In this document: positions 7,813 to 17,257 of the stretch, piece after piece
How the letters are laid out: every line of letters begins with the position of its first letter
How positions within the stretch are numbered: the first letter of the stretch is position 1
NCBI GenBank assembly: GCA_017463985.1
Contig: JAFUEH010000014.1
Location: 44,664-108,663, forward strand
From: Eubacterium sp.
Lineage (GTDB): Bacteria; Bacillota; Clostridia; Oscillospirales; Acutalibacteraceae
Length of the DNA: 64,000 bases
Direction of reading: 5' to 3'
The notes under the pieces: model-generated
The model's database searches: none
The model's input: the letters and a program-made list of their open reading frames with translations, nothing else
What the model was told of the DNA's origin: nothing
Made by a program: the position numbers and the translations under genes

Positions 7813-7846
7813 GCTCCCAATCGTAAAGAAGGTTGGGAGCTTTTTT
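7813..7846 (+). terminator. Intrinsic terminator of the large RNA
   Basis: An 8-bp stem GCTCCCAA/TTGGGAGC (7813-7820 with 7833-7840) is followed by six T residues. Confidence 0.92.
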
Positions 7847-7906
7847 ATTGTCTATTGTTAATTGTAAATATTGCATGAATATTATTAACATTGTGTTAAC
7901 AAACCC

Positions 7907-7935
7907 TTGACCTCTTCCTGACAGCTTTCTATAAT
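7907..7935 (+). promoter_or_regulatory. Promoter of the yicC-remA-gmk-rpoZ operon
   Basis: TTGACC (7907-7912) and TATAAT (7930-7935) have 17-bp spacing, 29 bp ahead of the yicC start. It shows that the operon does not depend on the upstream RNA promoter. Confidence 0.75.
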
Positions 7936-7963
7936 AATTATAATCTACGATTGGAGGAGTGTT

Positions 7964-8842
7964 ATGATTAAATCCATGACCGGCTTCGGCAGAAGCATGA
8001 AAGAGCTTGACGGCTATGTGATCACGGTAGAGATCAAGTCCGTTAATCACCGTTATTTTGAATTTTCCTCACGTGTGCCGCGCCAGTACGGCTTTTTGGA
8101 GGAACGTCTGAAATCTTATATTAACGCTCAGGTGGCGCGCGGTAAGGTAGAGTGTTATGTCGGCATCGAAGCGCTGAATACCGACGCGGCTGATGTTGTG
8201 GTGAACCATACGCTCGCCGGCGCGTATATCCGTGCGCTGCAGGAGTTGAAGGAAACGTATCACCTTCAGGACGAGCTTAGTGCGATGGCTGTCAGCCGCT
8301 TTCCGGAGGTGCTGGTCGTTCGCAAGGCTGAGGAGGACGAGGAACAGCTTTGGCTGGATGTGCGCGCTGTTTGTGATGAAGCGCTGGAAAAATTCGTTGC
8401 CATGCGTGCGCGTGAGGGCGCTAAGATGCGCGAGGATGTCTATTCCCGCGGCCAGACGATTCTGGACTGCGTTGCGTTTATTGAAGAGCGTTCACCGCAG
8501 ACGGTGAAGGAATATAACGATAAGCTGATCGAACGTGTGCATGAGCTGATCGGTGACGTGTCGCTCGACGAAGCGCGCATCATTCAGGAGGTTGCGATCT
8601 ATGCCGATAAGGTAGCGGTGGCTGAGGAGACAGTTCGCCTGCGTTCGCATATTGAACAGCTCAATGACTTTATTAATGCCGATGAGCCTGTCGGCAGAAA
8701 GATGGACTTTTTAGTACAAGAGATCAACCGCGAAACCAATACGATCGGTTCTAAGGCGAACGACGTCGCCATTGCCCGTAAGGTAGTAGCCATGAAGGCT
8801 GAGGTTGAAAAGATCCGCGAACAGATTCAGAATATCGAGTAG
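7964..8842 (+). CDS. yicC: YicC family protein (endoribonuclease-type)
   Basis: 292 residues beginning [11 protein letters not shown], the diagnostic N-terminus of YicC/YloC proteins, with the [12 protein letters not shown] segment and the C-terminal DUF1732 block ([26 protein letters not shown]). Family members in E. coli and B. subtilis have been linked to RNA cleavage and sRNA turnover. It leads an operon with remA, gmk and rpoZ, the standard Bacillota order, and is expressed from the promoter at 7907-7935. GGAGGAG precedes the ATG. Confidence 0.93.
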   Translation: MIKSMTGFGRSMKELDGYVITVEIKSVNHRYFEFSSRVPRQYGFLEERLKSYINAQVARGKVECYVGIEALNTDAADVVVNHTLAGAYIRALQELKETYHLQDELSAMAVSRFPEVLVVRKAEEDEEQLWLDVRAVCDEALEKFVAMRAREGAKMREDVYSRGQTILDCVAFIEERSPQTVKEYNDKLIERVHELIGDVSLDEARIIQEVAIYADKVAVAEETVRLRSHIEQLNDFINADEPVGRKMDFLVQEINRETNTIGSKANDVAIARKVVAMKAEVEKIREQIQNIE

Positions 8843-8850
8843 GAACCATT

Positions 8851-9093
8851 ATGAAGTTAGTGAATATCGGTTTTGGCAATCTTGTGAACGCGCAGCGTGT
8901 GATTTCCGTCGTATCGCCGGAATCTGCGCCGGTTAAGCGTATCGTACAGAAAAGTAAAGAAAAAGGAACCTTGATTGACGCGACGCACGGCAGAAAGACA
9001 ATGAGCGTGATCATTACGGATTCCGATAATGTGATTCTCAGTTATCTGGAGCCTGCGGCAGTGCAGGAACGTTTTCTGAAGGAGGCGGACTGA
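8851..9093 (+). CDS. remA: RemA-like DNA-binding regulator (DUF370)
   Basis: An 80-residue protein matching the RemA/DUF370 family: [21 protein letters not shown], then [16 protein letters not shown]. In B. subtilis RemA is an oligomeric DNA-binding activator of biofilm-matrix operons. Its position between yicC and gmk is conserved. Its stop overlaps the gmk start by one base (TGATG). Confidence 0.93.
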   Translation: MKLVNIGFGNLVNAQRVISVVSPESAPVKRIVQKSKEKGTLIDATHGRKTMSVIITDSDNVILSYLEPAAVQERFLKEAD

Positions 9094-9689
9094 TGGCAAA
9101 TAAGGGATTATTAGTAGTTTTGTCTGCGCCGAGCGGCTGCGGCAAGGATACTGTTTTTAGAGAGCTGCAAAAGCGGCGTGAGGATATTGTTGAGTCCGTT
9201 TCTGCCACGACGCGCGCACCGCGTGAGGGCGAGGTGGACGGTGTGAATTATTTCTTCAAAACGGAGGAAGAATTCAAAAAGCTGCTGAATTCGCGTGGGC
9301 TGCTGGAATATACTGTTTATAACGGCTGCTATTACGGTACGCCTGTTGAGGGCGTCGATCGGGCAATTGCGGAGGGCAAGATCTGCTTTTTGATTATTGA
9401 GGTCGAGGGCGGTCAAAATATTATGCGCCTTCGTCCTGACTGCGTTTCTATCTTTTTGCTGCCGCCCAGCCTTGAAGTATTGGAGCAGCGCTTAAGAGGC
9501 AGAAAGACAGAAACAGAGGAATGTATTCAGCGCCGGCTGGAGGTAGCCGAATTTGAAATCGGCTATGCCGACCGGTATAAATATAACGTCGTGAACGACG
9601 ATTTACAGAAGGCTGTTGACAAGGTGAACGCAATCCTTGAAAAAGAGCTTGCGATTCATAACAGAAATATCAATCTTGAAAATGATTAA
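9093..9689 (+). CDS. gmk: Guanylate kinase
   Basis: Phosphorylates GMP to GDP with ATP. The P-loop SAPSGCGKDT is at residues 9-18, and the GMP-binding stretch SVSATTRAPREGEVDGVNYFF follows near 35-56. At 198 residues it is of normal length. The P-loop has Asp where Ser/Gly-Thr is more common (GKDT), which is acceptable in the family. Translationally coupled to remA. Confidence 0.96.
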   Translation: MANKGLLVVLSAPSGCGKDTVFRELQKRREDIVESVSATTRAPREGEVDGVNYFFKTEEEFKKLLNSRGLLEYTVYNGCYYGTPVEGVDRAIAEGKICFLIIEVEGGQNIMRLRPDCVSIFLLPPSLEVLEQRLRGRKTETEECIQRRLEVAEFEIGYADRYKYNVVNDDLQKAVDKVNAILEKELAIHNRNINLEND

Positions 9690-9705
9690 TAAGGAGATAG
9701 AAAAA

Positions 9706-9909
9706 ATGTTTAATCCGGATTTAAAGAAGATGCTTGGTAATGTGAATTCCCGTTATTCACTGGTGATCGGTACCGCAAAGCGTGCCAGAGAGATCAGGGA
9801 CGAAGCGATCGAAAATAAGGAGCAGATCGATGATAAGACTGTTTCTAAGGCGATCGAAGAAATCTGTGACGGCAAATATGTGATCGAGGAGCCGGATGAG
9901 CTTAAATAA
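9706..9909 (+). CDS. rpoZ: RNA polymerase omega subunit
   Basis: 67 residues starting MFNPDLKKMLGNVNSRYSLVIGTAKRAREI, which contains the omega signature (SRYSLV-x-x-AKRAREI). It stabilises the beta' subunit. The start was set at ATG 9706, preceded by AAGGAGAT; the open frame begins earlier, inside gmk, without support. It overlaps the priA start by 14 bp. Confidence 0.94.
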   Translation: MFNPDLKKMLGNVNSRYSLVIGTAKRAREIRDEAIENKEQIDDKTVSKAIEEICDGKYVIEEPDELK

Positions 9910-12124
9910 TTTGGTGGCAACTGTAGCGGTTGATAACACCTTTTTTAGCTTTGATACGGATTACAGTTACCTGGTGCCGGAAACGCTGCAGCCGCTCATA
10001 ACGGTCGGCAGTGCGGTCAAGGTGCCGTTTGGCAGAGGCAATACCGTTCGTGACGGTATCGTGGTTTCTCTTGATAGCGCTGCGCCTTCGCAGGAGATCA
10101 AGCCGATCAGCGCCGTCGGAGAGCAGGTGCTTACCGACGAAATGGTTAAGCTCTCGCTATGGCTCAAGGAACGCTGCTTTTGTACGACGTACGATTGTTT
10201 GCGGCAAATGCTGCCGCGCGGCTACGGCAAGCTGAAATCCAAGAGCGAGCGGATGGTCCGTCTGCTGACAGAGGACGAGGACGTGCTGTCGCGCTTAACA
10301 CCGAAGCAGCAGCTGGTCGTATCGCTTTTGCTGGATGTTGGTGCGGCCGGTGCGAATGAGATCTGCGAATTTTGCAGCGTCGGTATGACGGTACTAAAAA
10401 ATCTTGAAAAAAACGGTGTGGTTGCCTTCTTCCAAAAAGAAGTCTATCGCAACCCGTATCAGCTGAATACGTCGCCTCCGGAGCGTGATGCGATCACGCT
10501 CTCTGCGAAGCAAGAGCGCGCCTTTCAAACCCTTTCTGCGCTGCTGCCAGCCGGTGGTAATGCCTTGCTATACGGCGTGACCGGCAGCGGCAAAACGCAG
10601 GTATATCTAAAGCTGATCGATCAGGTGCTGGCGCAGGGAAAGGACGTGATCGTCCTGGTGCCGGAGATTGCGTTAACGCCGCAGGCGCTGTCTATTTTTC
10701 ATCGCCGCTATGGGAATCAGGTGGCGGTGCTGCACAGCGGTCTGTCGCTTGGTGAACGTAATGATGAATATAAGCGTGCTGCGCGCGGCGAGGCAAAAAT
10801 CGTGATCGGAACACGCTCGGCTGTGTTTGCGCCGCTGTCTGATCTTGGCCTGATCATCATGGACGAGGAGCAGGAGCATACGTATAAGAGCGAACGTACG
10901 CCGCGCTATCATGCAGCAGAGGTTGCTAAATTCAGGGCAAAGTATCACAAAGCCCTCTTTCTGATGGCTTCTGCCACGCCGAGCCTTTCTGCTTACAGTA
11001 ACGCTTTAAAAGGGAATTATACCCTCTGTGAGCTGGATGAACGCTACGGTGACGCGGTGCTGCCGGAGGTGATCGTTGTCGATATGAAGGCGGAAATGAA
11101 GCTGGGTAATCGGTCGCCTGTCAGTGCGCAGCTTCGGCAGCTTCTCAGCGAATGTATTGACGGCGGCAAGCAGGCGATCCTCCTCATCAATCGGCGCGGT
11201 TATAATACGTTCATTGCCTGCACGGAATGCGGCCATATCGTAACGTGTCCTCATTGCTCGATATCCCTCACCTATCACAGCGTACAGAACCGTTTGGTTT
11301 GCCATTACTGCGGCTATAGCCAGCCGCTGGATAATACCTGTCCGAGCTGCGGCAGTAATGCCGTGCGTTACAGCGGCTACGGAACGCAGCGTATCGAGGA
11401 CGAGCTGTCAAGGCTGTTTCCTTCGGCGCGTATCCTACGGATGGACGCCGATACCACGACGGCCAAATTTGCCCATCAGAAGCTGCTCGACGCGTTTGCT
11501 GACGGTGAATACGATATTCTTGTCGGTACGCAGATGGTAGCGAAAGGACTTGATTTTGATAATGTGACATTGGTCGGCGTTGTGAATGCGGACAATTCGT
11601 TGTATGACGAAAGCTATATGGCTTCGGAACGCTCCTTTGATCTGATCACGCAGGTGATCGGCAGGGCCGGCAGGCGTGGCGAAAAAGGCAAGGCCGTGAT
11701 CCAGACTGTCAATCCTTACAACGAGGTAATCGAGCTGGCGGCAGAACAGGATTATAAAGGCTTTTATCAAAATGAGATCGGTATGCGCAAGCTGATGATC
11801 TATCCGCCGTACTGCGACCTGTTTTCGGTTTCCTTTACCGGCGATGATGAAAATACGGTTGCGCTCTGTGCAAAGGCTTTCTTTGAGTTAATGGTCAAGC
11901 TCAATGCCGACGAATTCAGCGATGTGCGGCTGTTTGCACTGGGACCTACGCCGGCAAAAATTGCTAAGCTGAATAACCAGTATCGTTACCGCTTGGCGCT
12001 TAAAACGAAAAATAACGCCCGTTCGCGTGCTATGCTGCGCGAGCTGGTGAAATTAATGAGTAAACAAAAGGATTATAAAACTGTCAGCCTCAGCGTTGAC
12101 ATTAATCCGAACGATATATCTTAG
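9896..12124 (+). CDS. priA: Primosomal protein N' (replication restart helicase)
   Basis: A 742-residue superfamily 2 helicase that reloads the replisome at stalled forks. The N-terminal 3'-DNA-binding domain is followed by Walker A GVTGSGKTQVYL near residue 230 and the Walker B-type box DEEQEH near 324. The zinc module has eight cysteines: CTECGHIVTCPHC and CHYCGYSQPLDNTCPSC. The helicase C-terminal motif VIGRAGRRGEKG follows. The start ATG 9896 lies within the end of rpoZ. Confidence 0.96.
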   Translation: MSLNNLVATVAVDNTFFSFDTDYSYLVPETLQPLITVGSAVKVPFGRGNTVRDGIVVSLDSAAPSQEIKPISAVGEQVLTDEMVKLSLWLKERCFCTTYDCLRQMLPRGYGKLKSKSERMVRLLTEDEDVLSRLTPKQQLVVSLLLDVGAAGANEICEFCSVGMTVLKNLEKNGVVAFFQKEVYRNPYQLNTSPPERDAITLSAKQERAFQTLSALLPAGGNALLYGVTGSGKTQVYLKLIDQVLAQGKDVIVLVPEIALTPQALSIFHRRYGNQVAVLHSGLSLGERNDEYKRAARGEAKIVIGTRSAVFAPLSDLGLIIMDEEQEHTYKSERTPRYHAAEVAKFRAKYHKALFLMASATPSLSAYSNALKGNYTLCELDERYGDAVLPEVIVVDMKAEMKLGNRSPVSAQLRQLLSECIDGGKQAILLINRRGYNTFIACTECGHIVTCPHCSISLTYHSVQNRLVCHYCGYSQPLDNTCPSCGSNAVRYSGYGTQRIEDELSRLFPSARILRMDADTTTAKFAHQKLLDAFADGEYDILVGTQMVAKGLDFDNVTLVGVVNADNSLYDESYMASERSFDLITQVIGRAGRRGEKGKAVIQTVNPYNEVIELAAEQDYKGFYQNEIGMRKLMIYPPYCDLFSVSFTGDDENTVALCAKAFFELMVKLNADEFSDVRLFALGPTPAKIAKLNNQYRYRLALKTKNNARSRAMLRELVKLMSKQKDYKTVSLSVDINPNDIS

Positions 12125-12133
12125 GAGAATACT

Positions 12134-12589
12134 ATGGCACTCAGAAATGTTGTGAAGGTAGGCGATCCTGTTTTGAAGAAAAAGAGCAGGGTGGTTGAAA
12201 AATTTGATGACCGATTGGCTACGCTGATCGACGATATGTTTGAAACGATGTACGACGCGAACGGCGTCGGCCTTGCCGCCGTGCAGGTCGGTATTTTAAA
12301 GCGCGTCGTCGTGATTGATGTGGGCGACGGACCGATGGAGCTCGTCAATCCTGAAATCACCCTGCAGGAAGGTGAACAGCGCGAATCGGAGGGCTGTTTG
12401 TCTGTGCCGGGAAAGTATGGCGTTACCTGCCGTCCTGCGAAGGTGCAGGTAAAAGCGCAGGACCGTCACGGAAAATGGAAGGTGTTCACCGGCGAAGGCC
12501 TGAAGGCGCGCTGTTTCTGCCATGAACTGGATCATCTTGAGGGCATTTTATTCACCTCCAAGGTCGTCGGGGAGCTGGTGCAGGAATGA
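12134..12589 (+). CDS. def: Peptide deformylase
   Basis: Removes the formyl group from nascent peptide N-termini. It shows the three family motifs: [10 protein letters not shown] (motif 1), EGCLSVPG with the metal-binding Cys (motif 2) and CHELDHLEG with the two metal His (motif 3). It is 151 residues long with AGGAG upstream. It overlaps fmt by four bases, so formylation and deformylation enzymes are co-translated. Confidence 0.97.
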   Translation: MALRNVVKVGDPVLKKKSRVVEKFDDRLATLIDDMFETMYDANGVGLAAVQVGILKRVVVIDVGDGPMELVNPEITLQEGEQRESEGCLSVPGKYGVTCRPAKVQVKAQDRHGKWKVFTGEGLKARCFCHELDHLEGILFTSKVVGELVQE

Positions 12590-13521
12590 GAATTGTATTC
12601 ATGGGAACGCCTGATTTTGCCGTTCCTGCGCTGGAGGATCTGCTCGCTTGCGGGCATGAGGTCGTCGGCGTATTTACGCAGCCCGATAAGCCTGTCGGCA
12701 GAAAGCAGGTGCTGACTCCGCCGCCGGTGAAGGTGTTGGCCGAGCGCTTTGGCCTGCCGGTCTATCAGCCTGAACGGTTGAAAAATTCCAACGCTGCTGC
12801 GGTGATACGCTCCCTGCAGCCGGAGGTGATCGTCGTCGTTGCCTACGGTAAAATATTACCGAAGGAAATATTAGAAGCCGCCCCGTTCGGCTGCATTAAC
12901 GTGCATGCCTCGCTGCTGCCAAAATACCGCGGTGCTGCGCCAATTCAATGGGCGGTGTTGAACGGTGAAACGGAAACGGGCGTTTGTATTATGCAGATGG
13001 ACGAAGGACTTGACACAGGCGACGTCTTGATTTGTGAAAAAACCGAGATCGGTATCAATGAAACGAGCGAAGCGCTGTTTGACCGCTTAGCCGCGCTCGG
13101 CGGCAGTGCGCTGCTGCGCGCGCTCGATCAGATAGAGAAGGGAACTGCCGTAGCCACGCCGCAGCCGCAAGGTGATTTCGGTTATGCAAAAATGATTACA
13201 AAGGCAATGAGTCCGATCGACTGGAACCGCTCTGCTCAGGAGATCCATAATCAGGTGCGCGGTCTGCAGTCCTGGCCGGTTGCGCTTACAACCTTGAACG
13301 GTGTGAAGCTGAAGATCCACACAACGCGGTTAACGGAGCTTACCGGCGGACAGCCCGGCGAGGTGATCGCGTCAGATCAGCAGCTTGTAGTATCCTGCGG
13401 CGACGGTCGTTGCCTGGCGATTACCGAGCTGCAGCTTGAGAGTAAAAAACGGCTTCCGGCAGAGGTCTTTTTGCGCGGCAATCCTGTGCCGGTGGGTACT
13501 GTATTAGGAGGTACATTATGA
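12586..13521 (+). CDS. fmt: Methionyl-tRNA formyltransferase
   Basis: Formylates initiator Met-tRNA with 10-formyl-tetrahydrofolate. Opens with [16 protein letters not shown] and carries the catalytic block [25 protein letters not shown], with Asn, His and the SLLP loop, followed by the C-terminal OB-like domain. 311 residues, normal length. Overlaps def and the next gene. Confidence 0.97.
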   Translation: MRIVFMGTPDFAVPALEDLLACGHEVVGVFTQPDKPVGRKQVLTPPPVKVLAERFGLPVYQPERLKNSNAAAVIRSLQPEVIVVVAYGKILPKEILEAAPFGCINVHASLLPKYRGAAPIQWAVLNGETETGVCIMQMDEGLDTGDVLICEKTEIGINETSEALFDRLAALGGSALLRALDQIEKGTAVATPQPQGDFGYAKMITKAMSPIDWNRSAQEIHNQVRGLQSWPVALTTLNGVKLKIHTTRLTELTGGQPGEVIASDQQLVVSCGDGRCLAITELQLESKKRLPAEVFLRGNPVPVGTVLGGTL

Positions 13522-14216
13522 TTTTCGGTTCCGGCTTGATTCCTGTTTTACTGTTCGCTATGATCTGTCAGTGGATGGTCAAGAGCAGATATAATAAATA
13601 TTCCCGTGTCATGTCGCAAACCGGGATGACCGGTGCAGACGCGGCCTGGCGCTTGTTGCAGCTTAACGGCATTACGGATGTGAAAATTAAAAGGATTTCC
13701 GGTACGCTGACGGATCATTATGATCCAACGAATAAGGAAATCTGTCTTTCGGAGGGCGTCTTTGATTCACGCAGCATTGCCGCGATCGGTATTGCTTGTC
13801 ATGAGGCCGGTCACGCCTGTCAGCACGCAGAGGGCTATGCGCCGCTGCGCTTCAGGAACGCTGTCATTCCGATCACAAGAATCGGCTCCTGGCTGGGTAT
13901 TCCGCTGTGCCTGATCGGTATCTATCTGGCTGATATATCGCGCACCGCTTCCGATCTGGGACAGACGATCGCGCTGATTGGGCTAATTCTGTATCTGTTT
14001 GTCGCCTTTTTTCAGCTCGTAACGCTGCCGGTTGAATTTAACGCCAGCCATCGCGCGCTAGCCACGATTCGTGCCAACAACTTTTTGATCGGCGCAGAAT
14101 ATGACGGCGCAAAAAAGGTGCTCACAGCGGCTGCATTGACGTATGTCGCTGCACTGCTGTCCTCGCTGCGTGTTGTGTTAATTTTATTACGGAATATGAG
14201 AAGGTTCAGCAGATGA
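13518..14216 (+). CDS. Zinc metallopeptidase, YugP family (membrane)
   Basis: A 232-residue membrane protein with the zinc motif HEAGH inside GIACHEAGHACQHAEGYAPLRFRNAVIPI, typical of the neutral zinc metallopeptidase (YugP) family. An N-terminal hydrophobic segment, two central membrane segments and a C-terminal hydrophobic segment are visible. Substrates are unknown. It overlaps fmt and rsmB by four bases, an arrangement common in Clostridia. Confidence 0.9.
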   Translation: MIFGSGLIPVLLFAMICQWMVKSRYNKYSRVMSQTGMTGADAAWRLLQLNGITDVKIKRISGTLTDHYDPTNKEICLSEGVFDSRSIAAIGIACHEAGHACQHAEGYAPLRFRNAVIPITRIGSWLGIPLCLIGIYLADISRTASDLGQTIALIGLILYLFVAFFQLVTLPVEFNASHRALATIRANNFLIGAEYDGAKKVLTAAALTYVAALLSSLRVVLILLRNMRRFSR

Positions 14217-15463
14217 TGAAATCCTCACGTTTAGCGGCTTTTGAAACTTTATATAAAATTTTTTACGACGCTGCCTATTCTAACCTGGCGTTGGATGCGG
14301 CGCTGCAGTCGATCGACAGTAAGGGTAAAGCTTTTACGACCGGCTTGGTCTATGGTGTGACGGAACGGCGGCTGACGTTAGATTATCTGCTGTCGCCGTA
14401 TCTCGACGGTAGGACGAAGCCAAAGGTGAAGGTGCTGCTGTATTTGGGCGCTTATCAGCTTTACTTTATGGATAAGGTTCCGAGCGCCGCTGCCATTAAC
14501 GAAACCGTTAAGCTGGCGGATGAGATCGGCTGCGCCTACTATAAGCGACTGATCAATGCCGTTTTGCATAAGGTGGATGCCAACCGTATTGACATTGACG
14601 CGATCGAGGATCTCAGCGTTCGTTATTCCTGTCCTCCGCATCTTATCCGGATGTGGCAAAAGATGTACGGCGAAGCGGCTGCGAAGCAGATATTGAGCGC
14701 CTCTGTCGGCCAACCGCCTGTCTTTGCGGTTCCGAATCCGCTTTATGTAGATGCCGATGAGCTGCAGTATGAGCTGCTCGAGGAAGGCATTGCGTGTGAG
14801 GTTTGCGGTCCACTGGTGAAGCTGGCCTCAGCAGCCGGTTTGACGGCTACGAAGGCGTTTGAGCGCGGCCTCTTTCATGTAGAGGACAAAAGCGCGTACG
14901 AATGTGCCGCAGTGCTTGCGGTTCAGCCGGGCGAAACGGTGCTCGATGTCTGTGCCGCTCCCGGAGGAAAAACCTTTACAGCTGCAGCGTTGATACATAA
15001 CAGCGGTACCGTCTATGCCTGCGATTTATATCCGCAGCGCGTCGGGCTGATCGAACAGGGCGCTGTGCGCCTCGGTTTGCAAAATATTAAGACGATCGCA
15101 CAGGATGCAACGGTATTTCATGACGGTCTGCCGCCGATGGACGCGGTGCTTTGCGACGTACCGTGCTCCGGCTTCGGCATTATCAGAAGAAAACCGGAGA
15201 TCAAGTATAAAGACTTAGACAGCATTAAGTCGCTGCCTGAAACGCAGCTGCAGATCCTCTCCGTTTCTGCTGCTTACCTTAAAACGAACGGCCGATTGGT
15301 TTATGCTACCTGTACGCTCAACCAACGTGAAAATGAAAAGGTCGTGTCACGCTTTTTAGCGGCGCATCCGCAATTTCGTTTATTATCGGAAAAAACGACG
15401 TTTCCGTCCGCTGAAGGAGGAGACGGGTTCTATTATGCATTGTTAACAAAGACTGATGACTGA
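14213..15463 (+). CDS. rsmB: 16S rRNA cytosine-967 C5-methyltransferase
   Basis: 416 residues. The N-terminal NusB-like RNA-binding domain (about 1-140) is followed by a Rossmann methyltransferase with the SAM motif LDVCAAPGGKTFTAA, the DVPCSGFGIIRRKPEIKYK motif and the catalytic Cys in VYATCTLNQRENE. Methylates C967 of 16S rRNA. It is translationally coupled to the neighbours on both sides. Confidence 0.95.
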   Translation: MMKSSRLAAFETLYKIFYDAAYSNLALDAALQSIDSKGKAFTTGLVYGVTERRLTLDYLLSPYLDGRTKPKVKVLLYLGAYQLYFMDKVPSAAAINETVKLADEIGCAYYKRLINAVLHKVDANRIDIDAIEDLSVRYSCPPHLIRMWQKMYGEAAAKQILSASVGQPPVFAVPNPLYVDADELQYELLEEGIACEVCGPLVKLASAAGLTATKAFERGLFHVEDKSAYECAAVLAVQPGETVLDVCAAPGGKTFTAAALIHNSGTVYACDLYPQRVGLIEQGAVRLGLQNIKTIAQDATVFHDGLPPMDAVLCDVPCSGFGIIRRKPEIKYKDLDSIKSLPETQLQILSVSAAYLKTNGRLVYATCTLNQRENEKVVSRFLAAHPQFRLLSEKTTFPSAEGGDGFYYALLTKTDD

Positions 15464-16484
15464 TATTAAATCCCTGACGCTATCACAACTGAATACGGTG
15501 CTGTCGCCGCTCGGTTTACCGCGCTTTCGGGCAAAGCAGATTTATCAGTGGCTGCACCAAAAGGGCGTCGCCTCGTTTGATGAAATGACGAACCTTTCTA
15601 AAGCCCTGCGCGAGGAGCTTTCACAAGCGTTTTATATTCCTGTCTGTACGGTGGAGGAAAAATATGTTTCTCAGCTGGACGGAACCGTAAAATACCTCTT
15701 TCGTCTGCATGACGGCGAGTATATTGAAGCGGTCGTCATGCAATATCACTACGGCTCGACGATCTGTATTTCCAGCCAGGTCGGCTGTAAAATGGGGTGC
15801 ACCTTCTGCGCTTCAACGCTTGCCGGCTTCCAGCGAAATCTTTTGCCTTCCGAAATGGAGGGACAGCTGCACGCAGCGCAGCGCGATCTCGGTATCCGCA
15901 TTTCTCATGTCGTGCTGATGGGCATCGGTGAACCGCTTGATAACTACGATAATGTTATTCAATTTTTGAAAACGCTGAATGATGAAAACGGGCTGCATCT
16001 TTCCCTGAGAGACGTGACGCTGTCCACCTGCGGCATCGTACCGCGAATCTATGATCTGATCGAGGAAAACCTGCCGATCACGCTGACGCTTTCGCTGCAC
16101 GCACCAAACGACCGTCTGCGTTCGGGGATGATGCCGGTCAATCAGCGATGGGGCGTTGAGGAGGCCATTGCCGCCTGCCGTGCGTATGCGGAAAAAACCT
16201 CTCGCCGTGTTTCGTTTGAATATACGCTGATCAGCGGCGTGAACGATACGCCGCAGTGCGCCGCTGAGCTTGCCGCTAAGCTGCGCGGATTTATCTGTCA
16301 CGTCAACCTGATCCCTGTGAACGACGTGGAGGAACGCGGCAATGTTCGTTCCTCAGACGAAGCGGTCAAAAATTTTCAATCTGCCTTGAAAAAGCAAGGC
16401 ATTAATGCTACAATAAGAAGAACACTTGGTAAAGATATCCAGGCCTCCTGCGGTCAGCTCCGCAGAAGGAAACAGCAATCATAA
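15456..16484 (+). CDS. rlmN: Dual-specificity 23S rRNA/tRNA adenine-C2 methyltransferase
   Basis: A radical-SAM enzyme that methylates A2503 of 23S rRNA and A37 of some tRNAs. The [4Fe-4S] motif CKMGCTFCAS is near residue 110, GIGEPLDNYDNV follows, and the C-terminal TIRRTLGKDIQASCGQLRR contains the second catalytic Cys. 342 residues. It overlaps rsmB by eight bases. Confidence 0.97.
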   Translation: MTDIKSLTLSQLNTVLSPLGLPRFRAKQIYQWLHQKGVASFDEMTNLSKALREELSQAFYIPVCTVEEKYVSQLDGTVKYLFRLHDGEYIEAVVMQYHYGSTICISSQVGCKMGCTFCASTLAGFQRNLLPSEMEGQLHAAQRDLGIRISHVVLMGIGEPLDNYDNVIQFLKTLNDENGLHLSLRDVTLSTCGIVPRIYDLIEENLPITLTLSLHAPNDRLRSGMMPVNQRWGVEEAIAACRAYAEKTSRRVSFEYTLISGVNDTPQCAAELAAKLRGFICHVNLIPVNDVEERGNVRSSDEAVKNFQSALKKQGINATIRRTLGKDIQASCGQLRRRKQQS

Positions 16485-16503
16485 CAAATTTCGGAGAATT
16501 CGG

Positions 16504-17232
16504 ATGAAAATTGTTGCCAAAACAGACAAAGGTAAAATCAGAGAAAATAATCAGGACGCTTATGCTGTCGGTGAACTGCCGGGCGAGGTCGCTTGGGCGG
16601 TTGTTTGCGACGGAATGGGCGGCTACGCCGGCGGTGACATCGCTTCTAAGCTGGCCGTAAAGGTGATATCAGAAAAGATCACCTCCTGTTATAATGAAAA
16701 AATGCGGGACTCCTCCATTAAAAATCTGCTTGATTCTGCCATCACCGCAGCGAATATCGAGGTCTACGATATGGCTTATGCACACGCTAAGCTGAGCGGC
16801 ATGGGAACCACGGTGGTGTGCGCTATTGTGCGTGGGGACGATGTTTATATCGCTTATGCCGGCGACAGCCGTGCGTATATTGCCACAAAGGAGGAGCTGC
16901 GCCAGATCACGACGGATCACAGCTTTGTGCAGGATCTTGTGAATAAGGGACAGCTGACGCCGGACGAGGCGGAGCATCATCCGAATAAAAATTATATCAC
17001 CAGGGCAGTCGGCATCGAAAAGCAGATCGATGTGGATTTTGTACAGGATGTTTTGCATGACGATGACGTGCTGATCTTATGTACAGACGGCCTTTCTAAC
17101 TATGTTTCCCGCGAGGATCTTGTCAAGGATCTGAGCGACGGTCAGTATTATGCTTTTGCTGATCGGCTGGTGAAGCGGGCAAACAGCAACGGCGGCGGCG
17201 ATAATATTACGGTTGTCGCCATGGCAAAGTGA
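16504..17232 (+). CDS. prpC: PPM-type Ser/Thr protein phosphatase
   Basis: A PP2C-fold phosphatase of 243 residues that reverses PASTA-kinase phosphorylation. Metal-binding and catalytic motifs are seen in order: TDKGKIRENNQDAYAVG, VCDGMGGYAGG, YAGDSRAYI, TDGLSNYV and GGDNITVV. The start ATG 16504 has CGGAG upstream; the open frame extends upstream into rlmN without support. It is directly followed by its partner kinase. Confidence 0.96.
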   Translation: MKIVAKTDKGKIRENNQDAYAVGELPGEVAWAVVCDGMGGYAGGDIASKLAVKVISEKITSCYNEKMRDSSIKNLLDSAITAANIEVYDMAYAHAKLSGMGTTVVCAIVRGDDVYIAYAGDSRAYIATKEELRQITTDHSFVQDLVNKGQLTPDEAEHHPNKNYITRAVGIEKQIDVDFVQDVLHDDDVLILCTDGLSNYVSREDLVKDLSDGQYYAFADRLVKRANSNGGGDNITVVAMAK

Positions 17233-17257
17233 ATGACTATAGGAGCGGAAAAAGCGA

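Larger units (their letters stand above)
7305..7846 (+). ncRNA. Large structured non-coding RNA candidate (about 540 nt, ROOL/OLE/GOLLD-like class)
   Basis: This 540-nt unit has a strong promoter and an intrinsic terminator but no ORF of gene size on either strand. Many complementary pairs are visible: 7305-7310 with 7351-7356 enclosing 7320-7324 with 7343-7347; 7406-7413 with 7527-7534; 7441-7446 with 7474-7479 enclosing 7453-7457 with 7465-7469; 7507-7512 with 7572-7577; and a hairpin AGAGC/GCTCT near 7590. Three copies of a motif, RGGAGG or GAGGG followed by ATCCRATGGRCA, occur at 7366-7388, 7687-7706 and 7785-7805. Size, isolation and many helices fit the ornate large RNAs of Bacillota; ROOL RNAs have this length and occur in rumen Clostridia. 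I cannot recall a consensus well enough to assign a family. It could also be an unusual leader, but the terminator separates it from yicC, which has its own promoter. Confidence 0.6.

Noticed and set aside
7808-8050. 80-aa minus-strand ORF overlapping the terminator and the start of yicC
   Set aside because: It lies across the terminator and promoter on the opposite strand and has no ribosome site or recognisable sequence.
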